A DNA stretch of 64,000 bases, from contig CADEDY010000003.1 of assembly GCA_902826215.1 (NCBI GenBank), positions 213,299-277,298 of the forward strand, read 5' to 3'. The notes beneath the pieces were generated by a model, which worked only from the letters and a program-made list of their open reading frames with translations, had not been told where the DNA came from and ran no database searches. The DNA is from an uncultured Bacteroidota bacterium. Lineage in GTDB: Bacteria; Bacteroidota; Bacteroidia; Flavobacteriales_F; PHOS-HE28. The position numbers were made by a program, and so were the translations under genes. This document shows positions 51,452 to 61,119 of the stretch, piece after piece. Position 1 is the stretch's first letter. Each line of letters starts with the position of its first letter.

Positions 51452-52948
51452 ATGGGTATCCTAGCTCGACAGGCCAGCTGGAATGCGGCGCTCGCCTACG
51501 TGGGCCTCGCGCTGGGCTTCGTCAATGTGGTCTTGCTCTACCCGAAGATCCTGCCTGCCGATCAGTTCGGTCTCACGCGCGTGCTGGTGTCCATCGCCAC
51601 GTTGGCGGCACAGGTCGCGCAGTTCGGCCTGGACAACACCGTGATCCGTTACTTCCCCTACTTCCGCGATGTGGACCGCAAGCACAATGGGCTGCTCGCG
51701 CTCGTGGTCTCGCTCGGCACGGCAGGTGCACTCCTGGCCATCCTGGTCCTGTGGGTCTTCCATGCCCAGTTCGCCCTGTGGTTCGGCGATGCCGATGGCT
51801 TGTATGCGGAGTATGGTCTGGTGGTCCTGCCACTGGTGCTTTCCGAGGTCTACTTCTTCCTCTTCCGCAGCTACAGCCGTTCCATTCACCGCAGCATCGC
51901 GCCCACGTTCACGCGGGAATTCCTCTTGCGGGTGTTGCAGATGGGGTTGATCCTTGCGCAGGCGCTCTGGCATTTCGACCTCGGTCTGTTCATGAAGCTC
52001 TACACGGGCACCTTCCTCATCAGCACCGGTGCGCTCGTGTTCGATCTGTGGCGCAGCGGCACCTTGCGTTTCGGCTTCCGCAAGCTGCGCCTACCCAAAC
52101 GGCTGGGGCGCTCCATGCTGCGCTACGGGCTGTTCACCTTCGGCAGCGGCTTGGCCACCATCGCCTTGGGCAACATCGACCAGCTCATGGTGGGGGTGAT
52201 GCTGAAGGACGGTCTGGACAACGTGGCCTACTACGCCGTCGCCTTCTACATCGCATCGGTGATCCTGATCCCCGCGCGGGCCTTGGTGCTGCCGAGCATG
52301 CCCATCCTCGCCGAGGCTTGGAAGAAGCGCGATCATGCCAAGATCGACATGATCTACAAACGCTCTGCGGCGATCCAGTTGGTCATCGGCATCTACCTCT
52401 TCCTGTGCCTGTGGTCCGGTGTCGATGTCCTGTTCTCCTTGATGAAGCCGGGCTACGCGATCGCCAAGCCCGCCTTGCTGATCCTCGGTGTCGTCAACGT
52501 GATCAACTTGGCAGGTGGGCTCAGTGGCGGCATCGTCGCGACCTCGCGGTCCTATTGGTTCGATGCCTTGAGCGGTGCGGTGCTCGTGCTGCTGAACGTG
52601 GTGCTGGACTTCGTCTTCCTCAAGCTCTTCGGCATGGTCGGCGCGGCGTGGTCGTCGATGGTTTCCTTCACGGCCGTGCTGGCTTGGCGCATGGCCTTCT
52701 TGCGCAGCAAGCACGGGCTGTGGCCCTTCGATCGGCGCACCGCACTGGCCGCTGTGATCGGCGGTGTCTTGGCCCTAGCGCTCTGGTTGCTCCCGACCAT
52801 GGGCGGCATCTGGGTGGACTTCCTCGTTCGTGCCGTGCTCGTCACGCTCGTGTTCTGGCCAGCAGTCCACATCCTGCGCATCGCTCCGGACATCATTGAT
52901 CAAGCGCAGTTGGTGCTGCAGCGCATCCGAACATACGGCCGCTCATGA
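51452..52948 (+). CDS. Wzx-type oligosaccharide flippase
   Basis: This is a 498-residue protein with about 13-14 transmembrane helices (GLALGFVNVVLLYPKILPAD at the N-terminus). The GLTRVLVSIATLAAQVAQFG segment and the long helical series fit the polysaccharide transporter group of the MATE-like MOP superfamily. It would flip lipid-linked oligosaccharide across the inner membrane. Its stop overlaps the next start by four bases. No polymerase (Wzy) or chain-length regulator gene is present in the window. Confidence 0.9.
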   Translation: MGILARQASWNAALAYVGLALGFVNVVLLYPKILPADQFGLTRVLVSIATLAAQVAQFGLDNTVIRYFPYFRDVDRKHNGLLALVVSLGTAGALLAILVLWVFHAQFALWFGDADGLYAEYGLVVLPLVLSEVYFFLFRSYSRSIHRSIAPTFTREFLLRVLQMGLILAQALWHFDLGLFMKLYTGTFLISTGALVFDLWRSGTLRFGFRKLRLPKRLGRSMLRYGLFTFGSGLATIALGNIDQLMVGVMLKDGLDNVAYYAVAFYIASVILIPARALVLPSMPILAEAWKKRDHAKIDMIYKRSAAIQLVIGIYLFLCLWSGVDVLFSLMKPGYAIAKPALLILGVVNVINLAGGLSGGIVATSRSYWFDALSGAVLVLLNVVLDFVFLKLFGMVGAAWSSMVSFTAVLAWRMAFLRSKHGLWPFDRRTALAAVIGGVLALALWLLPTMGGIWVDFLVRAVLVTLVFWPAVHILRIAPDIIDQAQLVLQRIRTYGRS

Positions 52949-54195
52949 AAGGGCTGGTCTGGCGCACGTGGAAGGTGAAGGTCGCGCGGGAGTTGCGTGT
53001 TCGATCGAGCGCGGTCGTGGATGCCGTGCTCTTCGCGTTGCATGTTCCACCACGCATTCCCGAGGAAGCCAAGGTCAACGATGCCTTGTTCTATGTGGCC
53101 GAATTGCTCATGGCGCGTGCGGGTCGCATGGCGAAGTGGGTCACGCGGCAGAGCGGTCGCAAGGTGGTGCTGTTCTGTCACCGCGAGGGTTTCATTCAAG
53201 AGTTCGCAGGTGAAGGATTCGCTGCCGTGCTGCTCTACCGCAATGCCTGGCACTTGCGCAGGTTGCTGCGCGCCATGCCGACGCCGTGGATCGTCCATGG
53301 CTTCGCCCCCAAGAGCCACTACCCGAACGTGGCGCGCAAAGCCTTGCCCAAGGTGCCCTACATCCACGACCTGCAGGACACACTGGTGGTGTACTACGGC
53401 ACCAACCCCACCAAGCGTTGGCTACGTACCGAGCTGCCGCACGAGCGCGCATGCATGGCCCATGCTGATGGCGTGATCGCACACAGCCTGGAGCCCGCAG
53501 AAGGTTTTCGCCGTTATGGCATTCCGCACACGGGTCGTCCGCGCACGCTCTTCTTCCCGCTGTATTGCGACGATGACCGCTTCGTCAACGACGTCCCCAA
53601 GATCTCCGACACGGAACTCCACTTGGTCTATGCGGGTGGCGTGGCCGGCTCGCACCGCGATCCACGCTACTTCGGCAACATCCAATTCTTCGGCCTGATC
53701 GAGACGCTATCGCAACAAGGCCTTCACCTACACATCTATCCGAGCCCGACCACCTTGGCCGCCGACCGCGCCGAGTACGAGGCCTTGGCACGCACGAACC
53801 CGCACTTCCACTATCACCAGCCGGTGAGCCAGGAGCGCTTGGCGGGGGAGTTGGCGCGGTATCATTTTGGGATCCATTTGGGCTTCGTGAATGACAGCGA
53901 GCACGAACAGTCCTCGGCGAAGTACCGCTTGTGCACGACGCTGAAGCTCTTCAACTTCATTGAGGCCGGTGTGCCGATCATCTCCTCGGAAAACCTTGAC
54001 TTCCAAGCATGGATGGTCACTAGACATCATGCGGGTGTTGCTATCCAGCGTGAGCAATTGATATCGCTAAGGGAGACTTTGATCGCACATGGATCGATCG
54101 ATATGGCTGGAGCGAGGCGACATCTATCTTTGAAAGCAAACCTTCCCCGGCTGATCCATTTCTACAACAGGATAGTCGTCGATGCTAAGCGATGA
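52945..54195 (+). CDS. Glycosyltransferase, GT-B-like
   Basis: This is a 416-residue protein of Rossmann-like alternation (KVVLFCHREGFIQEF, VPYIHDLQDTLVVYYG, LHLVYAGGVAGSHRDP). The C-terminal half ends with KLFNFIEAGVPIISSEN, the F/Y-E-A-G-V-P motif that contacts nucleotide sugar in GT-B enzymes. The donor and acceptor are unknown. It overlaps its neighbours by four bases on both sides (ATGA), so it belongs to the same operon as the flippase and the acetyltransferase. Confidence 0.85.
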   Translation: MKGLVWRTWKVKVARELRVRSSAVVDAVLFALHVPPRIPEEAKVNDALFYVAELLMARAGRMAKWVTRQSGRKVVLFCHREGFIQEFAGEGFAAVLLYRNAWHLRRLLRAMPTPWIVHGFAPKSHYPNVARKALPKVPYIHDLQDTLVVYYGTNPTKRWLRTELPHERACMAHADGVIAHSLEPAEGFRRYGIPHTGRPRTLFFPLYCDDDRFVNDVPKISDTELHLVYAGGVAGSHRDPRYFGNIQFFGLIETLSQQGLHLHIYPSPTTLAADRAEYEALARTNPHFHYHQPVSQERLAGELARYHFGIHLGFVNDSEHEQSSAKYRLCTTLKLFNFIEAGVPIISSENLDFQAWMVTRHHAGVAIQREQLISLRETLIAHGSIDMAGARRHLSLKANLPRLIHFYNRIVVDAKR

Positions 54196-54839
54196 GCAAG
54201 AAGAAGCTGATCCTCTTTGGAGCGTCCAATTTCGGGGACGAGATCGTGCAATTATTCCGTGATATCGATCGGGCGAACGGTCACTTGGAATGGGATGTTG
54301 TCGGATTCTTGGATGATGACGAGACCCAGGTCGGGCAGATCCGGAATGGAGTGCCGGTGCTTGGGACGCGCGATTGGCTAGACTTGAATGATGTGACCGG
54401 CCACTGGTTCGTCTGCGTTATTGGAAGTCCGAAGGCACGAGCTAGTGTGGTAGAAATGATGAACTCAAAGTGCCTGAAGTTCGCCACCGGTATTCATCCG
54501 TCCGTTATCATATCGAGTACTTCACAGGTTGCGGAAGGATCCGTTGTTACGGCTGGGAATATCATTACGACGAACGTTACCATTGGGCCACATGTGATCG
54601 TGAATCTCGCCTGCACGATCGGACACTATTCGAAGATAGGCACTTTCAGTACGATCAATCCCGGTGCGAACATTTCGGGGGATGTTACATTGGAGGAGGG
54701 TGTCCTGATCGGCACCAATGCCACTATCCTTGAGAAGAGGACGATCGGTGCGTATTCGAAGATCGGAGCTGGTGCAATGGTCTTGAAAGATGTGCCTCCG
54801 AACGTTACCGCAGTTGGTGTGCCTGCAAAGGTGATCTAG
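54192..54839 (+). CDS. PglD/NeuD-type sugar O- or N-acyltransferase
   Basis: This is a 215-residue protein. Residues 1-80 form a Rossmann-like domain (LILFGASNFGDEIVQLF, VVGFLDDDETQVG) typical of PglD/NeuD. Residues 95-215 are a left-handed beta-helix of hexapeptide repeats (VAEGSVVTAGNIITTNVTIG, VLIGTNATILEKRTIGAYS, GAGAMVLKDVP). It would transfer an acyl group from acyl-CoA to an amino sugar. The active His is probably in CTIGHYSKIG. It is last in its co-directional run. Confidence 0.9.
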   Translation: MSKKKLILFGASNFGDEIVQLFRDIDRANGHLEWDVVGFLDDDETQVGQIRNGVPVLGTRDWLDLNDVTGHWFVCVIGSPKARASVVEMMNSKCLKFATGIHPSVIISSTSQVAEGSVVTAGNIITTNVTIGPHVIVNLACTIGHYSKIGTFSTINPGANISGDVTLEEGVLIGTNATILEKRTIGAYSKIGAGAMVLKDVPPNVTAVGVPAKVI

Positions 54840-54851
54840 GGTGCGGTTCAC

Positions 54852-57800
54852 TCAACGCAAGAGGGTCACATGCCCAACGCGCTCTTCTGTGGTTCCAGAG
54901 CACAAGTCTTTCCAGCGAACGATATAAGGGTACGTTCCATCTGGAACCAGTTGGCCCTTATAGTCCCCTTTCCAAGGATATTCGATCACGGACGTCTCAT
55001 AGATCAACTGGCCCCACCGATTGAAAATGAGCATCTCCTTGAATCCCTCACGGATCACAGGTGCAAAGAACTCGTTGAACCCATCACCATTCGGGGTGAA
55101 TACGTTGGGAACATAAGCAGCCGAGACCCCACCGTCCCCTGAGAAGGAGATGGTGTATTCTGCATGAAACGCACACCCCTGATCATCGGATCCGTTCAAC
55201 TCGATCAAAGCGCCGTCGATGGGCACTATCGTGATCGAGCTTGTGGTGTCACCAGTGGACCAAATGGAATTCAGGTCATTGGTTCCACTATATGACAATG
55301 AAAGTGTGATGGGGGCTTCACTACAGATCCCACTTGGACCAACGATCTCGAAGGAGGGAGGTTCGGAGAATGAGATGACTTGAAGCGTCGTGTCAGTCCC
55401 ACATGAATTTGAAGCAACCAGTATCACACTATAGGGTCCAGCATCGGGGTATGAGACCTGTGGGTCGGTCTCCATTGTTGGTTGACCAGCACCCAGATCC
55501 CACAGGAAGCTCAATGAATTCGAAGATGTGTTGATGAAGTTTGCGATCCTGGAGCAAGGGTTCAGTTGACTCTGGAAGTTTGCATTCGGCAATGATGTTG
55601 AAGCAATACTGGAGGAGTTCGAATAGGTACATCCAAGATCATCAACCACATCCAATTGTACCACTGTATCCGAAACGATGAGCAGGTCGATGGAAGTAGG
55701 CCCGATCTGACCGGTAGACCAAGTGGTGCCTGCGATGTTCGCACCTTGAAGTTCAGCTTCGATCGTTACAATGGAGCCTACGCAGATGGTTGTGTCCAAC
55801 CCCGCCGAAAGGACGCCTGTCGAACCGGATGTGAGTGGATAGCTCACAGTGTCCGTTCCGCATGAATTCTCCGCGACCAGAAGGACGTTATAAGTGCCCG
55901 GGACCGGGAAGTAAGCGGTCGGCATCGTATCTGAAGAGATGGAGCCATTTCCAAAGTTCCAGTTCACCGATTCTTGAAAGTTGGACGTCGACGTAAATTC
56001 AACCGAGGCTCCACAATCCTGTTGCATAAAGTTGAAATCAGCTTCGGGAAGGGGTAAGGTGAGAACACTCAAGCTATCAGAGTACACGCAGCCACTGACC
56101 CCAACTACATTTATCCATACAGTGGTGTCGGTGCTGATCTCCAAGGTCAAGATCTCGTCCGAAACACTTCCATTCGACCATTCGAAGGATTGCACGAAAT
56201 CGTCGCTGATCAAGAATGAAAATGCTACTTCTGAATCGGAACAAACGATCGGGGGGGCGATGATCTCTACTGAACCGCCGAGTTGAATGGTCACCGATTG
56301 CTGTGTGGAGTCGACGCCGCAGGAATTCACTGCGATCAATGATATGGTGTACGAACCAGGGCTGGAATAAGCGTGCTCGAACTCAGGGTCAGAAGAAAGT
56401 GTGCCATCCCCCATATCCCACATCAGTTCGGACGCACCCGTGGAAGTTGAGGAAAGCGCCACGACAGTACCGCAATCAGGAACTGTAGCGGATATCCCAG
56501 CCTCCGGAATGCCACCGTCCGAGATGATGACAGTGTCTGTTACAGTACAGCAGTCGACGGTGACCCGCACCCATACGGTTTCAGCCTGGAGAATATCGAT
56601 GCTGGAGGAAACCGCGCCAGTTGACCACAGGTAAGACGCATTCGGCGTCAATGCACTGAGAGCGTACGGTTCACAGGTCGATGTATCTGGTCCAAGATCT
56701 ACGGATAACGCTGCACAAAGATCAAAGGGTAGGCTCACCGTGGAATTGGACCCCGAATCGACAAATGGGACGTTATCAGCGTACTCCATTGGGTTCAATG
56801 GGGCGCTGAACGGCGGAATGGAGGTCACACTAACACTTATCGGGTTTGGGGTACTACAGCCAACGGTTCCATTTTCATCAACCCTGATCAACACGATATC
56901 CTGATCGCCTGAAAGTTCTGAAGTGCCGGTAAATAGGATGTCCGAACCGATGGCTACTGCGTTCGGTGTCACGGTCCTTGCTAGGAATTCAGAGGTGCTT
57001 GGACCTCCGTAGGAATTTGCCCAGATGACATTGCCGCTCAGGTCCAAGGCAACAACGAACAGGTCTCGATCCGGGGCGATCCCGTATCCGACGATCGCAT
57101 ATCCATAAGGCATTTGTAGGACTTTATAGCTCAGGTCGGACGTATAGCCGGCCAGGTTGTAGTCCTTGGTCCAAGCTACGTTTCCAAGAGTATCCATGCG
57201 GATCAATCCGGCGTTGTAATTGGTGGTCTGACCGTCGATATCGCCGAAGTAACAAACGGTCAACGAGTCATCATTCAGGATAATGTCAATGCCATAGATC
57301 CGCGCCGTGACCGAGACGGGATACATGAAATATTTGGCCCATAGTCTTTCGCCAGAGGGACTGAAATGTGTGACATGTGGCCGCATCGACCCTATTGCGT
57401 TTCCCCCGAGAAAAACGCGGCCACAAGCAAATACCGTTTGATCGTCAGCAATGACGGCCGAAAAGTGCTCGTCCAGTCCAGGGTTCATTGGAGTGAAGTC
57501 CGTTCTTGGATTGCTGGACAGCATGAGCCCACTGTTGGCATCCACTGTACCAGTGTATAGATCAGAAAGTGTAGTACTGCTCAAGTCATAGATACAAGGA
57601 AGTATCATGTACTCGTTCATGCTGTTCGGCATGATCCTGTTCGTCCAAATAGGTCTGTTATCAAGCGAGCGGGTCAGCCAAATAAGGTTGCCGAACAGGT
57701 CGAATTTGAACAGGAAGGTGTTCTGAGGGTAGGGGTTGTTCGTAAAGGAATTGCCCGTTCCAACGAGATCCCCTTCGGCGGTGCTCGCGATCTGGTAAAC

Positions 57801-58067
57801 GATATTCTGTTGGTTGGGGATCGCCTGGAACGTCCTGGACCAAAGGACATTGCCATTCGGGTCCACAAGGGTCACTTGCGCACTATCCCCTTTATTACCA
57901 CCTATCACGAAATTTCCATCTTGGGTAGACTGAAGACACTGCGCGGATTCATCCGTACCGATCGATCCGATGGTCTTATAAAAGGTTTGTGCCAAGCCAG
58001 CGTTCCCTATCAGAACCCCGACAAGGACAAGAAGGAGGGTGCGGTTGCTGGATCGGACCAGTTCCAT
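54852..58067 (-). CDS. Large secreted protein with CHU_C-type C-terminal domain
   Basis: This is a 1071-residue protein with a signal peptide (RTLLLVLVGVLIGNAGLAQ). Residues 20-400 look like a beta-propeller (SAQCLQSTQDGNFVIGGNKG, YAIVGYGIAPDRDLFVVALD). PKD-like domains follow (YLWSTGAVSSSIDI, LMWDMGDGTLSSD, SVNWNFGNGSISSD). The C-terminal CHU_C domain (YVPNVFTPNGDGFNEFFAP, MLIFNRWGQLIYET) ends HVTLLR. ATG 58067 is chosen for the signal peptide. It sits on the opposite strand between two parts of the polysaccharide locus and is AT-richer than the flanks. Confidence 0.85.
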   Translation of the reverse strand: MELVRSSNRTLLLVLVGVLIGNAGLAQTFYKTIGSIGTDESAQCLQSTQDGNFVIGGNKGDSAQVTLVDPNGNVLWSRTFQAIPNQQNIVYQIASTAEGDLVGTGNSFTNNPYPQNTFLFKFDLFGNLIWLTRSLDNRPIWTNRIMPNSMNEYMILPCIYDLSSTTLSDLYTGTVDANSGLMLSSNPRTDFTPMNPGLDEHFSAVIADDQTVFACGRVFLGGNAIGSMRPHVTHFSPSGERLWAKYFMYPVSVTARIYGIDIILNDDSLTVCYFGDIDGQTTNYNAGLIRMDTLGNVAWTKDYNLAGYTSDLSYKVLQMPYGYAIVGYGIAPDRDLFVVALDLSGNVIWANSYGGPSTSEFLARTVTPNAVAIGSDILFTGTSELSGDQDIVLIRVDENGTVGCSTPNPISVSVTSIPPFSAPLNPMEYADNVPFVDSGSNSTVSLPFDLCAALSVDLGPDTSTCEPYALSALTPNASYLWSTGAVSSSIDILQAETVWVRVTVDCCTVTDTVIISDGGIPEAGISATVPDCGTVVALSSTSTGASELMWDMGDGTLSSDPEFEHAYSSPGSYTISLIAVNSCGVDSTQQSVTIQLGGSVEIIAPPIVCSDSEVAFSFLISDDFVQSFEWSNGSVSDEILTLEISTDTTVWINVVGVSGCVYSDSLSVLTLPLPEADFNFMQQDCGASVEFTSTSNFQESVNWNFGNGSISSDTMPTAYFPVPGTYNVLLVAENSCGTDTVSYPLTSGSTGVLSAGLDTTICVGSIVTIEAELQGANIAGTTWSTGQIGPTSIDLLIVSDTVVQLDVVDDLGCTYSNSSSIASTSLPNANFQSQLNPCSRIANFINTSSNSLSFLWDLGAGQPTMETDPQVSYPDAGPYSVILVASNSCGTDTTLQVISFSEPPSFEIVGPSGICSEAPITLSLSYSGTNDLNSIWSTGDTTSSITIVPIDGALIELNGSDDQGCAFHAEYTISFSGDGGVSAAYVPNVFTPNGDGFNEFFAPVIREGFKEMLIFNRWGQLIYETSVIEYPWKGDYKGQLVPDGTYPYIVRWKDLCSGTTEERVGHVTLLR

Positions 58068-58190
58068 AGCCGAAGTATGCGGCGATAAATCTAGACTATG
58101 CCGTGGTTCCTGAGCAGCCGATGAGCTCGGACTTTGCAAGTTCGAACCAACCATTAGCCGTAAAATTGCGCTTCGAAAGACAGCGCAACA

Positions 58191-59177
58191 ATGGCCGATA
58201 GGAACATCTTCATCACCGGCGGAGCCGGATACGTCGGCTCGGTACTTGTGCCCAAGCTGTTGGACAAGGGCTACGGAGTTACTGTCCTCGACCTGATGAT
58301 CTACGGGGAAGAGGTGTTGCCCAAGCACGAGCGGCTCAACGCGGTGAAGGGCGATATCCGGGATCAAGCCTTGTTGAAGCAGCTGCTTCCGGGGCACGAT
58401 GCGGTGATCCATCTGGCCTGCATCAGCAACGATCCGAGCTTCGAATTGAATCCCGATCTGGGAAAGAGCATCAATCTGGATGCCTTCGAGCCGCTGGTGC
58501 GTATCAGCAAGGAGAGCGGTGTGGCACGGTTCATCTACGCCAGCAGCAGCAGCGTATACGGCATCAAGGAAGAGCCGAACGTGACCGAGGACATGGTGCT
58601 GGAGCCGCTCACGGACTATAGCAAGTTCAAGGCGCAGTGCGAGGTGATCCTCGATCGCTTTCAAAGCGCGGACTTCACCACGGTCACCATCCGTCCGGCG
58701 ACCGTGTGCGGCTACGGCAAGCGTCTGCGGTTGGATCTGTCGGTGAACATCCTCACGAACCTCGCCGTGAACAAGGGCGAGATCACGGTGTTCGGTGGAA
58801 CGCAGAAGCGACCCAACATCCACATCGAGGACATGACGGACCTGTACGTACAACTGCTGGAGCTGCCGAAGGAGCGCATCGCTGGCAAGATCTGGAATGC
58901 CGGTTACGACAACTTCACCATCGCGGAGATCGCCGGTATGGTGCGCAATGTGATCGGCGAGCACGTGAAGATCGTCACCACACCGACGGACGATCTGCGC
59001 AGCTACCATGTGAGCAGCGAGAAGATCAAGAACGACATCGGCTTCGTAGCCACGCACAGCTTGGAGGATGCGGTGCGAGACCTGAAGAAGGCCTTCGATG
59101 CCGGGGCGATCCCGGAAAGCCTCACCAACGATCTGTATTTCAACGTGAAGCGGATGCAACGCATCCACCTGAATTGA
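58191..59177 (+). CDS. NAD-dependent epimerase/dehydratase (extended SDR)
   Basis: This is a 328-residue protein with ITGGAGYVGSVLVPKLL (GxxGxxG NAD site), HLACISNDPSFELNPDLGKS, the active-site pattern SSSSVYG and a Tyr-Lys pair in YSKFK. TIRPATVCGYGKRLRLDLSV identifies it with sugar-nucleotide epimerases of the GalE/RmlB class. The substrate is not identified. Its stop TGA overlaps the next start (TGATG). It starts the second part of the polysaccharide operon; a 123-base divergent spacer faces the T9SS gene. Confidence 0.9.
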   Translation: MADRNIFITGGAGYVGSVLVPKLLDKGYGVTVLDLMIYGEEVLPKHERLNAVKGDIRDQALLKQLLPGHDAVIHLACISNDPSFELNPDLGKSINLDAFEPLVRISKESGVARFIYASSSSVYGIKEEPNVTEDMVLEPLTDYSKFKAQCEVILDRFQSADFTTVTIRPATVCGYGKRLRLDLSVNILTNLAVNKGEITVFGGTQKRPNIHIEDMTDLYVQLLELPKERIAGKIWNAGYDNFTIAEIAGMVRNVIGEHVKIVTTPTDDLRSYHVSSEKIKNDIGFVATHSLEDAVRDLKKAFDAGAIPESLTNDLYFNVKRMQRIHLN

Positions 59178-60304
59178 TGCCAGTGATGACGACGATGAAG
59201 GTGCCGTACGTGGATCTCGGTGCACAGTACAGTGGGATCAAGCAAGAGGTGCTCGATCGCATCGGGGCCTTGTTGGACAGCGGTGCATTCATCATGGGCG
59301 AGGAGCTCGCCACCTTCGAGAAGTCCTTCGCGGAACTTTGCGGAACCACCTATGCCATTGGTGTAGCGAACGGAACCGATGCCCTCTTCTTGAGCATGAT
59401 GGCACTCGGTATCGGCAAGGGCGATGAGGTCATCACCGCACCGAACTCCTACCTCGCCAGTGCAAGTAGCATCGCCCTCGCCGGAGCAACACCGGTCTTC
59501 GCGGATGTGTTGGACGATATGAACCTCGATCCACAAGCCGTTCGCAAGGCGATCACCTCGCGCACGAAAGCGATCATTGCCGTGCACTTGACAGGTCGTC
59601 CGGCGCGCATGGAAGAATTGCTCGCCATTGCCATGGAACATGATCTGAATGTGATCGAGGACTGTGCGCAAGCGATCGGTGCGACCCTGAACGGTCAGCA
59701 CGTTGGGTCGTTCGGAGTGACGGGTTGCTTCAGCCTGCATCCATTGAAGAACCTGGCTGCCGCAGGCGATGGCGGCGTGATCACCACGAACGACGATGCT
59801 GTGCATGCGCACTTGTTGAAAGCGCGGAACCACGGCATGCGCGACCGGGACCACAGCGCCTTCTTCAGCTACAACTCGCGGTTGGATAATCTGCAAGCTG
59901 CGGTATTGAACGTGAAGATGCGCGAGCTTCCAAGGTGGACGGAGCGGCGCCGAGCCATTGCGGCGATGTACCATCTTGGTTTGTCCGGTGTCGGTGATCT
60001 CCTGATCCCGAAGGATGCGAACGGGGAACGTGCCGTGTACCACACCTTCATCATCCAGACCGCGCAACGCGATGCCTTGAAAGCCTTCTTGGAGGAGCGT
60101 GGCATCGATACGAAGATCCATTATCCGGTGCCGATCCACTTGCAGGAAGCTGCAGCCTACTTGGGGTACAAGCGCAGCGATTTCCCGGTGACCGAGAAGC
60201 AGTGCGCCACGATCCTGAGCCTGCCGGTCTTTGCCGAGTTGAGCGATGAACAAGTGGACCATGTGATCGCGTCGATCACTGAATTCTTCGTGAGCGAACG
60301 CTGA
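59177..60304 (+). CDS. DegT/DnrJ/EryC1/StrS sugar aminotransferase
   Basis: This is a 375-residue PLP enzyme. The Schiff-base Lys is in SLHPLKNLAAAGDGG; other signatures are GVANGTDALFLSMMALGIG, TAPNSYLASASSIALAGATP, IEDCAQAIGATLNG and YNSRLDNLQAAVL. It aminates a keto-sugar nucleotide, with the amino group then likely to be acylated by a PglD-like enzyme such as the one at 54192. ATGs at 59177, 59186 and 59195 are all in frame. The TGATG overlap with the upstream stop favours 59177. Confidence 0.9.
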   Translation: MPVMTTMKVPYVDLGAQYSGIKQEVLDRIGALLDSGAFIMGEELATFEKSFAELCGTTYAIGVANGTDALFLSMMALGIGKGDEVITAPNSYLASASSIALAGATPVFADVLDDMNLDPQAVRKAITSRTKAIIAVHLTGRPARMEELLAIAMEHDLNVIEDCAQAIGATLNGQHVGSFGVTGCFSLHPLKNLAAAGDGGVITTNDDAVHAHLLKARNHGMRDRDHSAFFSYNSRLDNLQAAVLNVKMRELPRWTERRRAIAAMYHLGLSGVGDLLIPKDANGERAVYHTFIIQTAQRDALKAFLEERGIDTKIHYPVPIHLQEAAAYLGYKRSDFPVTEKQCATILSLPVFAELSDEQVDHVIASITEFFVSER

Positions 60305-61119
60305 TGGGCAACTGGCATTTGGCAGCGCCCTTCCTGCGCTTGTGCATCACGCAACCGAAACGGGTCCTCAAGGGCCTCTTCCACTTCACGATGGAGGAGG
60401 ATTGCCGGGCGCACGTGATCAAGACCTATGGCCTCGCCAAAGGACTTCCCACGGTCGACATCCGTGATCTTGCCCCGGGCTTGGACGACACCATCACACA
60501 CTACACCTACTTGGACGGTACCAGTCGCGTTACGGACTTTGCTTTGTTGCGTGCCTTGGCGAAGCGGTTCCCACAAGGTCGGTACATCGAATTCGGGAGT
60601 TGGAGAGGGGAGAGCCTGGCGAACGTGGCACCGTTGATGAAGGAGATCATCGCCATGAGCTTCGGTGCGGAGGAGATGAAGAAGATCGGAGCGCCTGAAC
60701 CCGCAGTGCGCGCAGCCCATCGGTACAGCAAGAACTTGCCGAACATCCGCATCATCGAGCACAACACGCAGACCTACGATTTCAGTGAACTCAATGGCAC
60801 GTGTGATCTCATCTTCGTGGATGCCGACCACCAATACCCGGGTGTGACCATCGATACGCGAAGCGCCTTCACCTTGCTGAAGGATGAGAAGTCGATCATC
60901 GTTTGGCACGACTATGGTCTCGGCTACGAGAAGCCCAACTGGCAGGTGTTCCGCGGGATCCTTGACGGTGCACCGAGCGATGAACACCGCAAGCGGATCT
61001 TCCACGTGAGCAACACCTTGTGTGCCGTCTATTTGCCTGAAGCGGTGAAGTCGAGCTATCCCGAGATCGGATGGCCTACCAAGACCTTCAGCGTCCGCAT
61101 CACCACCGATCCTGCTTGA
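60304..61119 (+). CDS. Class I SAM-dependent methyltransferase (Methyltransf_24-like)
   Basis: This is a 271-residue protein. Residues 75-150 have the SAM-binding part (GRYIEFGSWRGESLANVAPL, with an acidic end), and LIFVDADHQYPGVTIDTRSA and IIVWHDYGLGYEK follow, a pattern of O-methyltransferases acting on sugars in surface polysaccharides. The N-terminal 60 residues (LAAPFLRLCITQPKRVLKGL) are amphipathic and may contact the membrane. Both ends overlap neighbours by one base (TGATG). Confidence 0.8.
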   Translation: MGNWHLAAPFLRLCITQPKRVLKGLFHFTMEEDCRAHVIKTYGLAKGLPTVDIRDLAPGLDDTITHYTYLDGTSRVTDFALLRALAKRFPQGRYIEFGSWRGESLANVAPLMKEIIAMSFGAEEMKKIGAPEPAVRAAHRYSKNLPNIRIIEHNTQTYDFSELNGTCDLIFVDADHQYPGVTIDTRSAFTLLKDEKSIIVWHDYGLGYEKPNWQVFRGILDGAPSDEHRKRIFHVSNTLCAVYLPEAVKSSYPEIGWPTKTFSVRITTDPA

